In this document: positions 39,505 through 47,472 of the stretch, piece after piece
How positions within the stretch are numbered: position 1 is the first letter of the stretch
Layout: the number at the start of each line of letters is the position of its first letter
Assembly (NCBI RefSeq): GCF_018881815.1
Contig: NZ_JACVPP010000001.1
Coordinates: 1,171,097 to 1,235,096 of the forward strand
DNA length: 64,000 nt
Origin: Polynucleobacter sp. MWH-HuK1
GTDB lineage: Bacteria > Pseudomonadota > Gammaproteobacteria > Burkholderiales > Burkholderiaceae
Direction of reading: 5' to 3'
Position numbers and translations under genes: made by a program
The notes under the pieces: model-generated
Databases searched by the model: none
Told to the model about the DNA's origin: nothing
Seen by the model: only the letters and a program-made list of their open reading frames with translations

Positions 39505-42500
39505 TTAATCAGTAGATTTGAGAATTTTGTCTGCTCGATGAGCATAAGCCGAGTAATACAGCAAGGGAATTACCACTAAGGTGAGTGCAGTTGATACCAG
39601 AATCCCAAAGATTAATGAGATTGCAAGGCCGTTGAAAATAGGATCATCCAATATAAAGAATGCCCCTAGCATTGCCGCTAACCCTGTAAGTGCAATAGGT
39701 TGGGCTCGCGTGATGGCAGCATCCACCACGGCATCCTTAAAAGCAATTCCTTGGCGAACCTGGAGGTTAATAAAGTCAACTAGCAGTATTGAGTTACGCA
39801 CAATGATGCCAGCCAGTGCAATCATGCCAATCATGGAGGTTGCTGTAAATTGCGCGCCGAGCAGAGCATGCCCAGGCATTACCCCAATAATCGTGAGGGG
39901 AATCGGCGCCATGATGACGAGTGGTGTGAGATAGGAGCCAAAGTGCGCTACAACTAGTAGATAAATGAGTATTAAGCCAACTGCATAAGCAGCGCCCATA
40001 TCACGGAAGGTCTCATAAGTAACTTGCCATTCACCATCCCACTTAATAGCATAGCTCTGGTAAGGATTGCTAGGAGCGGCAGTAAAGAATTCTTCCACTT
40101 GCTTGCCATTTGAATCTTTAATTTCCCTGGTCAGCGATCTAGCCTTAAATAAGCCGTACAAAGGGCTATCCACTTTTCCGGCGGTATCTGCAATAACATA
40201 ACTTACTGGCAGAAGATCCTTGCGATAGATGGTTTGCTCTCGGTCTGCGTCTGCGATAGAAACTAGCTGGCCTAGAGGCACCGCCTCCCGCTGTGAGTTT
40301 CTGACAGTCAATTTCAGCAACTCTTTTAATGAGTCCTGTTTATTTTCTGGGAGTCTAATTTCAGTAGGCGCGGGGTATTTGGATTTGTCATGAACGTAAG
40401 CAATATTTTCTCCGGAAAGCCCAGCCTTCAAAGTTGTCACGATTGCTTGTTGAGAAATGCCCATCAGACTTGCCTTATGACGATCAACTAACAAGAATTG
40501 CTTTGGTGATTTTGCAATGCTGCTGTCATCAATGTCGACAATGCCATCGGTTCTCTCAAGAGCGGATCTTACTGATTTACTAACATTCAGTCTGCCCTCT
40601 GGGGTGGGGCCATAGATCTCGGCAACGATAGGTGAAAGGACTGGGGGGCCTGGAGGCACTTCTACCACCTTGACATTGGCGTTATATTTTTTTGCAATCT
40701 CTTGCAATGCTGGGCGAATGCGACTTGCAATAAGATGGCTTTGATCTGAGCGATGGTGCTTATCTACGAGGTTAACTTGAATATCGCCTAATGCTGGATT
40801 TTGTCTAAAGTAGTACTGGCGTACCAAGCCATTAAAGTTTATCGGGGCGGAAGTGCCTGCATAAATCTGGTAGCTACTTACTTCAGGAGATTTAGATAAG
40901 GCTCCCCCCATTTCCCTCAAAACCTCTGAGGTCTTTTCGACCCTAGTGCTTGGTGGCATATCCAAGATCACTTGAAATTCTGACTTGTTATCAAATGGCA
41001 ACATCTTTAATACCACTAAGCCAATCATTGGCAGTGAGAGTGAAATCAAGATTGCTACAATCACCCCGCCTGCCAACAATTTTCTATTTCTTTTTCCAAA
41101 TTGATCACTTAGCAGGGGATCAAATATTTTCTTAAACTTCGGGCTGATCCACTGGGCTAGATTGAAGTGTGCCTTTTGACTGGACGAATGTGGAGCAAGC
41201 CAAATTCTCGCCATCCAAGGTGTAACCATGAAGGCAATTGCTAGTGATAGCAGCATGCCCATACTTGAATTAATTGGAATGGGGCTCATATACGGACCCA
41301 TCAGCCCACTAATAAATGCCATGGGTAATAGTGCGGCAATCACAGTAAGCGTTGCTAAAATAGTAGGCCCGCCAACTTCATCTACTGCGCTAGGAATAAT
41401 TTCTTTTAAGCTTTTATTGGGGAATAGCAGTTGATGTCGATGAATGTTTTCAACTACCACAATGGCATCGTCCACCAAAATTCCAATTGAAAATATCAAG
41501 GCAAAAAGGGAGACTCTATTGATGGTAAATCCCCAGGCCCATGAGGCGAATAATGTTGTAGCCAAGGTAAGAACAACCGCTGAGCCAACAATCATTGCCT
41601 CTCTACGGCCTAATGCAAAGAAAATTAGAGCTACTACTGACAATGTCGCAAAAATGAGTTTTTGGATTAACTTCGTAGCCTTTTCATTGGCAGTTTCGCC
41701 ATAGTTACGGGAGACTGCAATTTCAATATCTTTTGGTATTAAGGTGGATCTTAGAAATTGCAACTGATTTAAAACTTGGTTTGACACGTCAACGGCATTC
41801 TCGCCGGGTTTCTTGGTAACTGAAATAGTGACGGCTGGATGATCTGCAGTACCATTTTCTGAGGCTTCTGCGTGCCAAACTAGTCTTTGATTTTGGATTG
41901 GTCCATCAATAACTGTGGCTACATCTTTGATATAGATAGGATTGCCTTGACGAACCCCCAAGGCAATATCTTCCACGTCCTCTAGGTTTTTCAGAAATGG
42001 GCCAGTCTCAACCGCAATTGATCCTTGCTCAGTGAGTAAGTCTCCTACCGGCATTCCTAGGTTGGCTGTTTCCAGCGCCATTCTAAGCTCGGGAATAGTC
42101 ACGCCTTTAAGAGCCATCCTCTCGGGACTGACTTCAATTCGGATCGCGCGTTTAGGTCCACCAATAGTGGTAACTTCCCGAGTGCCCTTTATTCGCTTCA
42201 AGTCTATTTCAATTCGGTTGGCTATTTTTTCCAACTCATAAGAGCTAATTGATGAATTTTTAGAAAATAAAGTGAGGGTAAGCATTGGAACATCATCTAT
42301 GCCTTTTGGCTTAATGATGGCAGGCATGACTCCAAGCCCTTTCGGTAGCCAGTCTGAATTTGCTGCTACGGTGTCATGCAGCCGTACCAATGCTTCCGTC
42401 CTTGGTACCCCAACTTTAAATTGAACGGTGATGACTGAAAGCCCAGTTTGAGACATTGACATCACATGTTCGATCCCAGCAATCTGCGAAAGTACTTGTT

Positions 42501-42723
42501 CTGCCGGTATTGAAACCATTTCCTCTACGTTTTTAGCGCTTGCACCAGGAAAGGGGATGATGACATTAGCCATCGTCACATTAATTTGAGGCTCCTCTTC
42601 ACGCGGAGTCACGATGATGGCAAATAAACCTAAAAGCAAAGCAAGAATCGCTAGCAGGGGGGTAATTTGTGCCCCTTGAAAGAATGCTGCTATTCGGCCT
42701 GAAATCCCTAGTTTTTTATCCAT
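39505..42723 (-). CDS. RND efflux permease (module copy 1)
   Basis: A 1072-residue inner-membrane proton antiporter with 12 helices and two large periplasmic loops. The proton-relay aspartates are in GILVDDAIVVVENIHR near 417. N-terminal features include PREEEPQ and PGASAKNVEEMV. The exact export substrate is not readable. No periplasmic adaptor gene belongs to this module in the window; the HlyD protein at 49233 is paired with an ABC system. Divergent from an ArsR repressor with an AT-rich operator between them. Confidence 0.92.
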   Translation of the reverse strand: MDKKLGISGRIAAFFQGAQITPLLAILALLLGLFAIIVTPREEEPQINVTMANVIIPFPGASAKNVEEMVSIPAEQVLSQIAGIEHVMSMSQTGLSVITVQFKVGVPRTEALVRLHDTVAANSDWLPKGLGVMPAIIKPKGIDDVPMLTLTLFSKNSSISSYELEKIANRIEIDLKRIKGTREVTTIGGPKRAIRIEVSPERMALKGVTIPELRMALETANLGMPVGDLLTEQGSIAVETGPFLKNLEDVEDIALGVRQGNPIYIKDVATVIDGPIQNQRLVWHAEASENGTADHPAVTISVTKKPGENAVDVSNQVLNQLQFLRSTLIPKDIEIAVSRNYGETANEKATKLIQKLIFATLSVVALIFFALGRREAMIVGSAVVLTLATTLFASWAWGFTINRVSLFALIFSIGILVDDAIVVVENIHRHQLLFPNKSLKEIIPSAVDEVGGPTILATLTVIAALLPMAFISGLMGPYMSPIPINSSMGMLLSLAIAFMVTPWMARIWLAPHSSSQKAHFNLAQWISPKFKKIFDPLLSDQFGKRNRKLLAGGVIVAILISLSLPMIGLVVLKMLPFDNKSEFQVILDMPPSTRVEKTSEVLREMGGALSKSPEVSSYQIYAGTSAPINFNGLVRQYYFRQNPALGDIQVNLVDKHHRSDQSHLIASRIRPALQEIAKKYNANVKVVEVPPGPPVLSPIVAEIYGPTPEGRLNVSKSVRSALERTDGIVDIDDSSIAKSPKQFLLVDRHKASLMGISQQAIVTTLKAGLSGENIAYVHDKSKYPAPTEIRLPENKQDSLKELLKLTVRNSQREAVPLGQLVSIADADREQTIYRKDLLPVSYVIADTAGKVDSPLYGLFKARSLTREIKDSNGKQVEEFFTAAPSNPYQSYAIKWDGEWQVTYETFRDMGAAYAVGLILIYLLVVAHFGSYLTPLVIMAPIPLTIIGVMPGHALLGAQFTATSMIGMIALAGIIVRNSILLVDFINLQVRQGIAFKDAVVDAAITRAQPIALTGLAAMLGAFFILDDPIFNGLAISLIFGILVSTALTLVVIPLLYYSAYAHRADKILKSTD

Positions 42724-42745
42724 GACTCTGCATTCGGTTATTTAA

Positions 42746-42776
42746 TTTACTTAATTATATTATATAATAAAGTAAA
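42746..42776. promoter_or_regulatory. AT-rich palindrome between RND and ArsR genes
   Basis: 15-bp arms (TTTACTTAATTATAT and its complement, one mismatch) around a single central base, midway between the divergent starts. This is the expected operator of the ArsR/BigR-like protein encoded next to it, controlling both genes. Confidence 0.7.
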
Positions 42777-42823
42777 ATGAATGAGATGTGCGAATTTGTT
42801 CTAAAAAATCTTGGGGGCCTGAT

Positions 42824-43132
42824 ATGGCTGTGAATATGGATCTGGAAAGAATGCAGGAGTCTGCAAATGAGGCTTGTAGGCTACTTAAAACGCTAGGAAA
42901 TAGCGATAGATTGCTATTGTTGTGCCAGATAAGTCAAAGTGAAAAGTGTGTTGGAGATCTCGAGAGTGCCTTAGGAATACATCAACCCACGCTTTCTCAG
43001 CAATTAACTGTATTACGCAATGAGGGTTTGGTTCAAACTAGGAGGGAAGGCAAGCAGATTTATTATTCACTATCTAGTGAGGTAGCGCTTGATGTAATGG
43101 GTATTCTCTACAAGACCTACTGCAATCACTAG
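42824..43132 (+). CDS. ArsR-family repressor of the SqrR/BigR (persulfide-sensing) type
   Basis: A 102-residue winged-helix repressor, starting at the ATG behind a G-rich RBS rather than the GTG 12 codons upstream. The recognition region reads LGIHQPTLSQQLTVLRNEGLVQTRREGKQIYYSL. Cysteines fall at 34 (LLLLCQ) and 100 (KTYCNH). Their 66-residue spacing equals that of the two redox cysteines of SqrR (41/107) and BigR (42/108), which form a tetrasulfide link with reactive sulfur; a third Cys is at 42. Its likely targets are the adjacent DUF2892/RND module and nearby rhodanese genes. Confidence 0.85.
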   Translation: MAVNMDLERMQESANEACRLLKTLGNSDRLLLLCQISQSEKCVGDLESALGIHQPTLSQQLTVLRNEGLVQTRREGKQIYYSLSSEVALDVMGILYKTYCNH

Positions 43133-43157
43133 TTAAATTATTGATTTAATGCATTTT

Positions 43158-43577
43158 TTAAAGTATTCGCAAAATAAACTGATCTAACTGTTGGGCAGAA
43201 AGTGCTCCACTCACCCTCTCCATTTCGGCACCATTTTTAAAACCTGCCAAAGTTGGAATTGATCTAATTGAAAATTCCTGACCGATTGCTGGATTTGCTT
43301 CGGTATCGAGTTTGATGTGAAGAATACTTTCACCATGCTTTTTAGCGCTAGATAGAAAGGTGGGGGCAAACATTTTGCAGGGACCGCACCAAGGAGCCCA
43401 AAAATCAACAAGGACAGGCATCTTGCTTTGGCTCAAGATTTCCTTAATGCTCGCTTGGTCGGCGTCGATAGGCCCTAAGAGTAGGCTCGATTTACAAATC
43501 CCGCAAATGGGCTTTTGATTAATTCTATCTAGTGGTAAGCGATTAAATTTATGACAGCTAGGGCACTTGATCAGCAT
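43158..43577 (-). CDS. trxC: Thioredoxin 2
   Basis: A 139-residue thioredoxin with the N-terminal zinc finger of the TrxC type (CPSC at 5-8, CGIC about 17 residues on), then the thioredoxin fold with active site WCGPC near 63 and the cis-Pro in SIPTL. It reduces disulfides in the cytoplasm and is often induced by oxidative stress. The gene is 23 bp downstream of an unknown gene on the same strand, and the trxB that would recycle it is at 30318. Confidence 0.93.
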   Translation of the reverse strand: MLIKCPSCHKFNRLPLDRINQKPICGICKSSLLLGPIDADQASIKEILSQSKMPVLVDFWAPWCGPCKMFAPTFLSSAKKHGESILHIKLDTEANPAIGQEFSIRSIPTLAGFKNGAEMERVSGALSAQQLDQFILRIL

Positions 43578-43600
43578 GATTTCACCTTTTAATTATTGAA

Positions 43601-43912
43601 TCACCCAATAGATTGATGTACTTGCAGTAGTTTATAAATTGATTCGTGAATTGGTCCAGGTAGGGGCTCCATACCAGCGTCTCCGACCTGCATGCAGATT
43701 TGTCCTCTTAAGACAATCAGACCTTTCAATGTTTCGCGTTTATGAAAATGATCGTGCGTGCGATCAATATCGGCCGTTAAGAACTCATGCAAGTACGCAT
43801 GATTGGATAAATCCAAATTCAAGGCAAAGGCAAGTCTGACAATTTCACGATTAAGCTCATGAATTGTTTTCTCATAATCATTTTCTTGTACTGGTCCTGA
43901 AATTGTATTCAT
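43601..43912 (-). CDS. Unknown 103-residue protein upstream of trxC
   Basis: A small acidic, soluble, mainly helical protein with a His-rich middle (DIDRTHDHFHKRE near 50-60) that could bind metal. I recognise no family. It is first in a two-gene unit with trxC, which suggests a link to thiol or metal stress. No membrane helix or signal peptide. Confidence 0.6.
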   Translation of the reverse strand: MNTISGPVQENDYEKTIHELNREIVRLAFALNLDLSNHAYLHEFLTADIDRTHDHFHKRETLKGLIVLRGQICMQVGDAGMEPLPGPIHESIYKLLQVHQSIG

Positions 43913-44063
43913 ATTTTTTTATTGTAGCGGGCAGGGAATGAATTTATAGGGTATTTGATCAAATTCTCCTCTTAGTGGGGTTGGCGCTCTTAATGGGTGG
44001 CGGTGAAATATGTTTGATTTAAAACAAAGTGGCGTGAATGAATTGAGCTTAGAGTAAGAGCCT

Positions 44064-44399
44064 ATGAATACTCTCTTAAATATTCTTCCTGGCTTTGTAA
44101 CATGCCCTCCTGGGGTTGAGCGAAAGATTCTTCATGGCGTGCCTGCAATATTGGGCATCGGAAGTTTAATCATTCTCCTTCCATCTATTGTGACCAGGGC
44201 CCTAGTTGCATATGACTATATTCAGGTTACAGGATCGACTATCAAGTTAATTGATATTTTGGTGATTGGTACCCTAGTGGTGTATTGGCTCACAATCCTT
44301 ACTATAGCCATTGGGGCATTTTTGGTGAAGGTGATGAAGGGACCAGCATATGTTGCTGATGCTTATCCAATGGAAGATGTTGAACTTCCTCAGGTCTAA
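44064..44399 (+). CDS. Small two-TM protein with KGPAYVADAYP motif (copy 2)
   Basis: A 111-residue membrane protein, paralogue of the one at 20689. Shared features are LPG near the start, ERKILH near 20, two helices (about 28-48 and 66-92) and the C-terminal KGPAYVADAYP. Here it is single, followed by a palindrome and a rhodanese gene. Unknown function; two copies in functionally distinct redox/metal clusters suggest a general stress-related membrane role. Confidence 0.68.
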   Translation: MNTLLNILPGFVTCPPGVERKILHGVPAILGIGSLIILLPSIVTRALVAYDYIQVTGSTIKLIDILVIGTLVVYWLTILTIAIGAFLVKVMKGPAYVADAYPMEDVELPQV

Positions 44400-44408
44400 C
44401 CTTCTTGC

Positions 44409-44438
44409 TTATCATTATATATTATCATATAATGATAA
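44409..44438. promoter_or_regulatory. AT-rich inverted repeat upstream of rhodanese gene
   Basis: Perfect 12-bp arms TTATCATTATAT / ATATAATGATAA around 6 nt, ending 24 nt before the rhodanese ATG. It is a probable operator, similar in character to the one at 42746. Confidence 0.62.
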
Positions 44439-44462
44439 TTACACCATTTAATAAGGATTGAG

Positions 44463-44843
44463 ATGAAGACGGCACATGATTTGGTTGCAGCAGCAAAGTC
44501 TGAAATAAAGGAAGTTGAATTAGCTGATGCAACGCAGGCTATTCAGGATGCAGATGTATTGCTAGACGTCCGTGAGACAGATGAGTATGCAAGTGGCCAT
44601 ATCCCAGGTGCAATCCATATATCTAGAGGGCTACTGGAGTTTAAGTTAAGCAATGATCCGAGTTTTAGCGCTCGAGACATGAAAATTGTGTTGTACTGCA
44701 AGAATAGCGGTAGGGCAGCACTTGCATCTAAGGCCCTTCATGAAATGGGCTATCTTCATGTGCAGTCTATATCAGGTGGATTCGATGCTTGGGCAGCAGC
44801 AGGCGAACCTATTGCAAAGCCAGAAGCCATTAAATTCGAGTAA
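44463..44843 (+). CDS. Single-domain cytoplasmic rhodanese
   Basis: A 126-residue sulfurtransferase-like domain. The family segments are DVRETDEYASGHIPGAIHI near 38-55 and the active-site loop YCKNSGRAA with catalytic Cys near 78. No signal peptide is present, so it is cytoplasmic. Rhodaneses transfer sulfane sulfur from thiosulfate or persulfides to cyanide or thiols. The operator-like palindrome just upstream points to control by the SqrR/BigR-type repressor. Confidence 0.9.
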   Translation: MKTAHDLVAAAKSEIKEVELADATQAIQDADVLLDVRETDEYASGHIPGAIHISRGLLEFKLSNDPSFSARDMKIVLYCKNSGRAALASKALHEMGYLHVQSISGGFDAWAAAGEPIAKPEAIKFE

Positions 44844-44891
44844 TACCATCATAAAATATTTATCACTCTCATGTTGATATAGGCAATTTTT

Positions 44892-44905
44892 TTGATATCA
44901 GTCAA
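44892..44905 (+). promoter_or_regulatory. FNR/FixK-like box upstream of the DUF3149 gene
   Basis: TTGAT-N4-GTCAA, extended to TTTGAT/GTCAAA exactly as at 19137. It is centred about 58 nt upstream of the ATG at 44957. Confidence 0.45.
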
Positions 44906-44956
44906 ATTGATCTTTATTTGAAAGTTCTATAGTCATAAAGTAGGAGGTAGGTCAAA

Positions 44957-45085
44957 ATGAAAATGTGGATAGAACTATTTGGATCTTTTGCTGGTCAGTT
45001 AAGTTTGGCTGTAATTTTATTTATGATTGGGATGGCTATTTTCTTTATCAGACTATTTGTTAAAAAAAGTGCTGAGGGCGGATAG
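44957..45085 (+). CDS. DUF3149-type single-helix small protein
   Basis: A 42-residue protein starting MKMWIELFGSF, with one membrane helix (about 13-35, ending FFIRLFV) and a basic, then Glu-containing tail. The start has a strong RBS, AGGAGG. Length and pattern match DUF3149 proteins, whose function is unknown; many small one-helix proteins of this kind assist respiratory complexes. An FNR-like box upstream suggests expression at low oxygen. Confidence 0.75.
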   Translation: MKMWIELFGSFAGQLSLAVILFMIGMAIFFIRLFVKKSAEGG

Positions 45086-45130
45086 ATTATTTACCAACAT
45101 CGGTCTGGGTTTTTGCCAGACTTCAAAGAA

Positions 45131-45348
45131 GCATTACTTTAAGTAACGCCTGGCGCATTCTTTAAAAGTGCTCTGGAGTAGCGAGGTATTGAGATCATTG
45201 CTCCAAAGCACTTTTTTTGAAATCCAATGGGTGAACTTGAGTTTCTTCTCCTCTTATCAAATTAGTCACACAAATACACGCACCGATATTTTGGAGGCGT
45301 AACCACACAAAATCCCAGTGTTTTTCTTTGGATTTCTGCTCTCATAAC
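45131..45348 (+). repeat. Diverged repeat, copy A
   Basis: About 218 bp resembling 52337-52558 over its length. Shared landmarks, in order, are the palindrome around TTACTT/AAGTAA at 45131-45149, a TGGAG...TTGCTCCA hairpin region, AAATTAGTCACACAAA, and TCTGCTCTCATAA at the end. No gene is supported in 45086-45503; the apparent reading frames there are in the repeat and lack RBS or family signals. Confidence 0.75.
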
Positions 45349-45370
45349 CCTTTGGTCCCAGGTTCAAGTC
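45349..45370 (+). pseudogene. Intron-less 3' scrap of the tRNA(CAU) gene
   Basis: 22 nt identical to 52969-52990 of the intron-bearing tRNA gene, covering part of the anticodon stem, variable loop and T-arm. After this the match decays (ATGACGGGCCACTA against CTGGTGGGCCCACCA). The 5' half and the intron are absent: repeat copy A joins directly to this scrap. Confidence 0.75.
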
Positions 45371-45503
45371 ATGACGGGCCACTAAGAAGCGCTTAAACCA
45401 TCTTCGGCTGATTTTATTATCTGCGACCGTCTCTTATGGGTCGGCAGCTGCCTAACGCTAGAAACTGGCCCAAAGTCTCATATCGGCCAATAAATGCCAT
45501 TGC

Positions 45504-45854
45504 CTATAGCAGATTAATTCCAAAGCCCTTCATCATCAAGGCAAATAGGCCAAAGCAGATGATAGTTGCCACTACGCAAGCCCCCATCGTTAGCCAAAAT
45601 CCTAACTTTGGAAGTAGCAGTGGAAACAATAGAAACATTGGCAATGTTGGAATTACATACCAAAAGGTGTAATAGGCATGATTGGCTATCTTTTCCTCGG
45701 GCTGGTTTTCAACATACAACCACACCAGAGTTAAAAGCGTCATCAAGGGCAATGCCGCAATAAAGCCACCCAGTCGATCGCTTCGCTTTGCAACTTCAGA
45801 AATGAATACAACCATCCCTGCTGTTAGGAGATACTTAGTAATAATCCAAGCCAT
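45504..45854 (-). CDS. DUF3147 membrane protein
   Basis: A 116-residue inner-membrane protein with four helices and the family start (MAWIITKYLLTAGMVVFISEVAKRSD). The Met at 45854 is preferred to one ten codons earlier because AAGG precedes it and it matches the usual DUF3147 start. Function unknown. A near-palindrome at 45917-45939, 63 bp upstream, closely resembles one before the Crp/Fnr gene at 57978. Confidence 0.82.
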   Translation of the reverse strand: MAWIITKYLLTAGMVVFISEVAKRSDRLGGFIAALPLMTLLTLVWLYVENQPEEKIANHAYYTFWYVIPTLPMFLLFPLLLPKLGFWLTMGACVVATIICFGLFALMMKGFGINLL

Positions 45855-45916
45855 AGACGCCTTAAGTGTTTTTGCTTGCCCCATTATAGGAATATCGTTT
45901 AAAACGACATTACAAA

Positions 45917-45939
45917 TATATGCGCATAGACGTATGTAC
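45917..45939. promoter_or_regulatory. Near-palindrome TATATGCG-N6-CGTATGTAC
   Basis: Imperfect inverted repeat upstream of the DUF3147 gene. It matches the element at 57905-57928 at most positions (shared TATATGCG, ATA, ACGTAT, TAC). Candidate binding site of a common regulator. Confidence 0.5.
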
Positions 45940-45944
45940 GTGAA

Positions 45945-46754
45945 CTACTTTCTTTGATTTAGATTGCTTGACCCCCATTGATCTAGCTGTCGCTGATTAT
46001 GAGCGGCCACACCTTCAATAGAATCCTGAGGTAATTGTTTGAGGCACTCTGCTAATGCTTCAGGACCGAGCTTTTCGGCAGGCTTATTTTGTTTTATCCC
46101 TTGCGGTGATTTGCCATCCCATGCGAATGGATTGTTAAATGATGGTGGATCAGGTAAACAGTCATCACTGTAAATGGGTGTGTCATCAGTAGCAAATGGC
46201 GTAAATGAAATTGTCTTTTCAAAGATGAGTGGTTTGCCAGTTGGCGTGGGCGGTGGCGGTGGCATTGAATAAATTGCTTTACGAGCAAGGGCTTCAGCCT
46301 TATCAGATGTCTTCCAGAGTGTTTCAACTTTAGTGATGCTTCCATTTGGAGCAATCTCGATTCTGAATCTCACCTGCCCTTGATCGGCACCTTCAACAGC
46401 TGTTCCCATCATGCTACGCACTTGCTTGCCCCAGGTGTGTCTGTAGCCTTTACTATTTTTTAATGTGTAGGTTGAGGCAAAAGCCCATTCCTCTGCTGTT
46501 GGGGCATTTGGAGCTGCTTGTGTTGCTGGGGCCTTCTTTGTGAGCGTCTGATTCTTCTGGATGTTGACGGGCTCTTGCTTTTCTTGCGGCTCGTTCAGTT
46601 TGATAACAACGACATCTTCTTTAACTGTTTTTAGCGGCTTTACTGTTGATGGAGCCCATAAAAGTAGAAAGCAGACATGTAAAGCTAAAGAAAGTACAAG
46701 CGCCGACTTAAAAGCAGACTGTGGCGTTTGAATAAGGCGATTAAGACGGAACAA
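45945..46754 (-). CDS. TonB-family energy-transducer protein
   Basis: A 269-residue protein with a cytoplasmic start, one membrane helix (about 18-36), a periplasmic linker and a TonB C-terminal-like domain (GQVRFRIEIAPNGSITKVETLWK, then ARKAIYSMPPPPP). An extra C-terminal segment of some 80 residues (CLPDPPSFNNPF onward, with two Cys) is unusual. No exbB or exbD is adjacent. It starts 3 bp after the ArsR-rhodanese gene, so they form an operon. Its partner receptor may be at 15466 or elsewhere. Confidence 0.75.
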   Translation of the reverse strand: MFRLNRLIQTPQSAFKSALVLSLALHVCFLLLWAPSTVKPLKTVKEDVVVIKLNEPQEKQEPVNIQKNQTLTKKAPATQAAPNAPTAEEWAFASTYTLKNSKGYRHTWGKQVRSMMGTAVEGADQGQVRFRIEIAPNGSITKVETLWKTSDKAEALARKAIYSMPPPPPTPTGKPLIFEKTISFTPFATDDTPIYSDDCLPDPPSFNNPFAWDGKSPQGIKQNKPAEKLGPEALAECLKQLPQDSIEGVAAHNQRQLDQWGSSNLNQRK

Positions 46755-46757
46755 TCA

Positions 46758-47438
46758 CTACTCGTCTTGTTTAGCTAGCTTCAAATTCATATTGAGCCAA
46801 TTGGGTATGCCATCTTCTGCTCGTACTGCCTTAAATCCTTTTTCTCTGAGGCGCTTTACAGCTTCATAAGATAGTACGCAGTACGTGCCCCTACAGTAAG
46901 CGACAATCGTTTTAGATTTTGGAAAATCCCCCAATCTCTCTTCTAATTCCTCAAGGGTGATATTGAGTGCCCCTTCAAGATGGGAGTGAGCGTACTCTTC
47001 ACTAGGCCGCACATCTAAAAGCGTGATTTCTCCACGCTTGGCTAATTTAAGTACTTGATTAACTGGCATGCCTTCTAAGCTATCTCGCGAGGTGAGGTAC
47101 TTATTGACGAGGCTATCGACTTCTTCAATGTGGCGCTGTCCAACACCTTGTAGCTTTAAGAACAAATCAATGACATCTGAGTCCGCTATCTCATAAACAA
47201 TGGATTTACCTTGTCTGATCGTATTCACAATGCCTACTTGTTTAAGTACTTGTAGATGTTGCGATACATTGGCAATTGGCAGCTTAACCTTTTTAGCTAG
47301 GTCTTCAACAGCTGTAGGGCACTGAATAATCAGTTCAATCAGCTCTAAGCGCACTTCTGAGCCAAGGGCTTTCCCGAGTTTGGCAAATTGCTCGAACAGT
47401 TTTTGCTTGAAAGTAGATTTTTGTCTAGGCATAATCAT
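46758..47438 (-). CDS. ArsR-type repressor fused to a rhodanese domain
   Basis: A 226-residue fusion: residues 1-105 form an ArsR winged helix (LAKKVKLPIANVSQHLQVLKQ) and residues 120-220 a rhodanese domain (LLDVRPSEEYAHSHLEGALNI) with active loop YCRGTYCVLS holding two cysteines. Such fusions are thought to sense sulfane sulfur through the rhodanese Cys. A start at 47432 (second Met) is also possible. A small inverted repeat overlaps the start, consistent with autoregulation and control of the divergent operon at 47473. Confidence 0.9.
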   Translation of the reverse strand: MIMPRQKSTFKQKLFEQFAKLGKALGSEVRLELIELIIQCPTAVEDLAKKVKLPIANVSQHLQVLKQVGIVNTIRQGKSIVYEIADSDVIDLFLKLQGVGQRHIEEVDSLVNKYLTSRDSLEGMPVNQVLKLAKRGEITLLDVRPSEEYAHSHLEGALNITLEELEERLGDFPKSKTIVAYCRGTYCVLSYEAVKRLREKGFKAVRAEDGIPNWLNMNLKLAKQDE

Positions 47439-47456
47439 TCAATGATTTTATTGAAT
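47437..47456. promoter_or_regulatory. Operator candidate of the ArsR-rhodanese protein
   Basis: ATTCAAT-N6-ATTGAAT, perfect 7-bp arms, in the 34-bp gap between divergent starts. Confidence 0.55.
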
Positions 47457-47472
47457 ATAAGTGAGGGTGTAA

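Larger units (their letters stand above)
37161..42723 (-). repeat. Segmental duplication, copy 1 (efflux module)
   Basis: Methyltransferase, TolC, DUF2892 and RND permease genes that recur in the same order and strand at 58738-64000, at a constant offset of 21,577 bp with no visible indel. Positions 37591-39707 and 40661-40983 appear identical to the other copy; the rest is clearly diverged, mostly at silent sites. Confidence 0.95.

Noticed and set aside
45436-45672. 78-residue plus-strand frame over the DUF3147 gene
   Set aside because: It is antisense to a convincing membrane-protein gene and has no coding character of its own.
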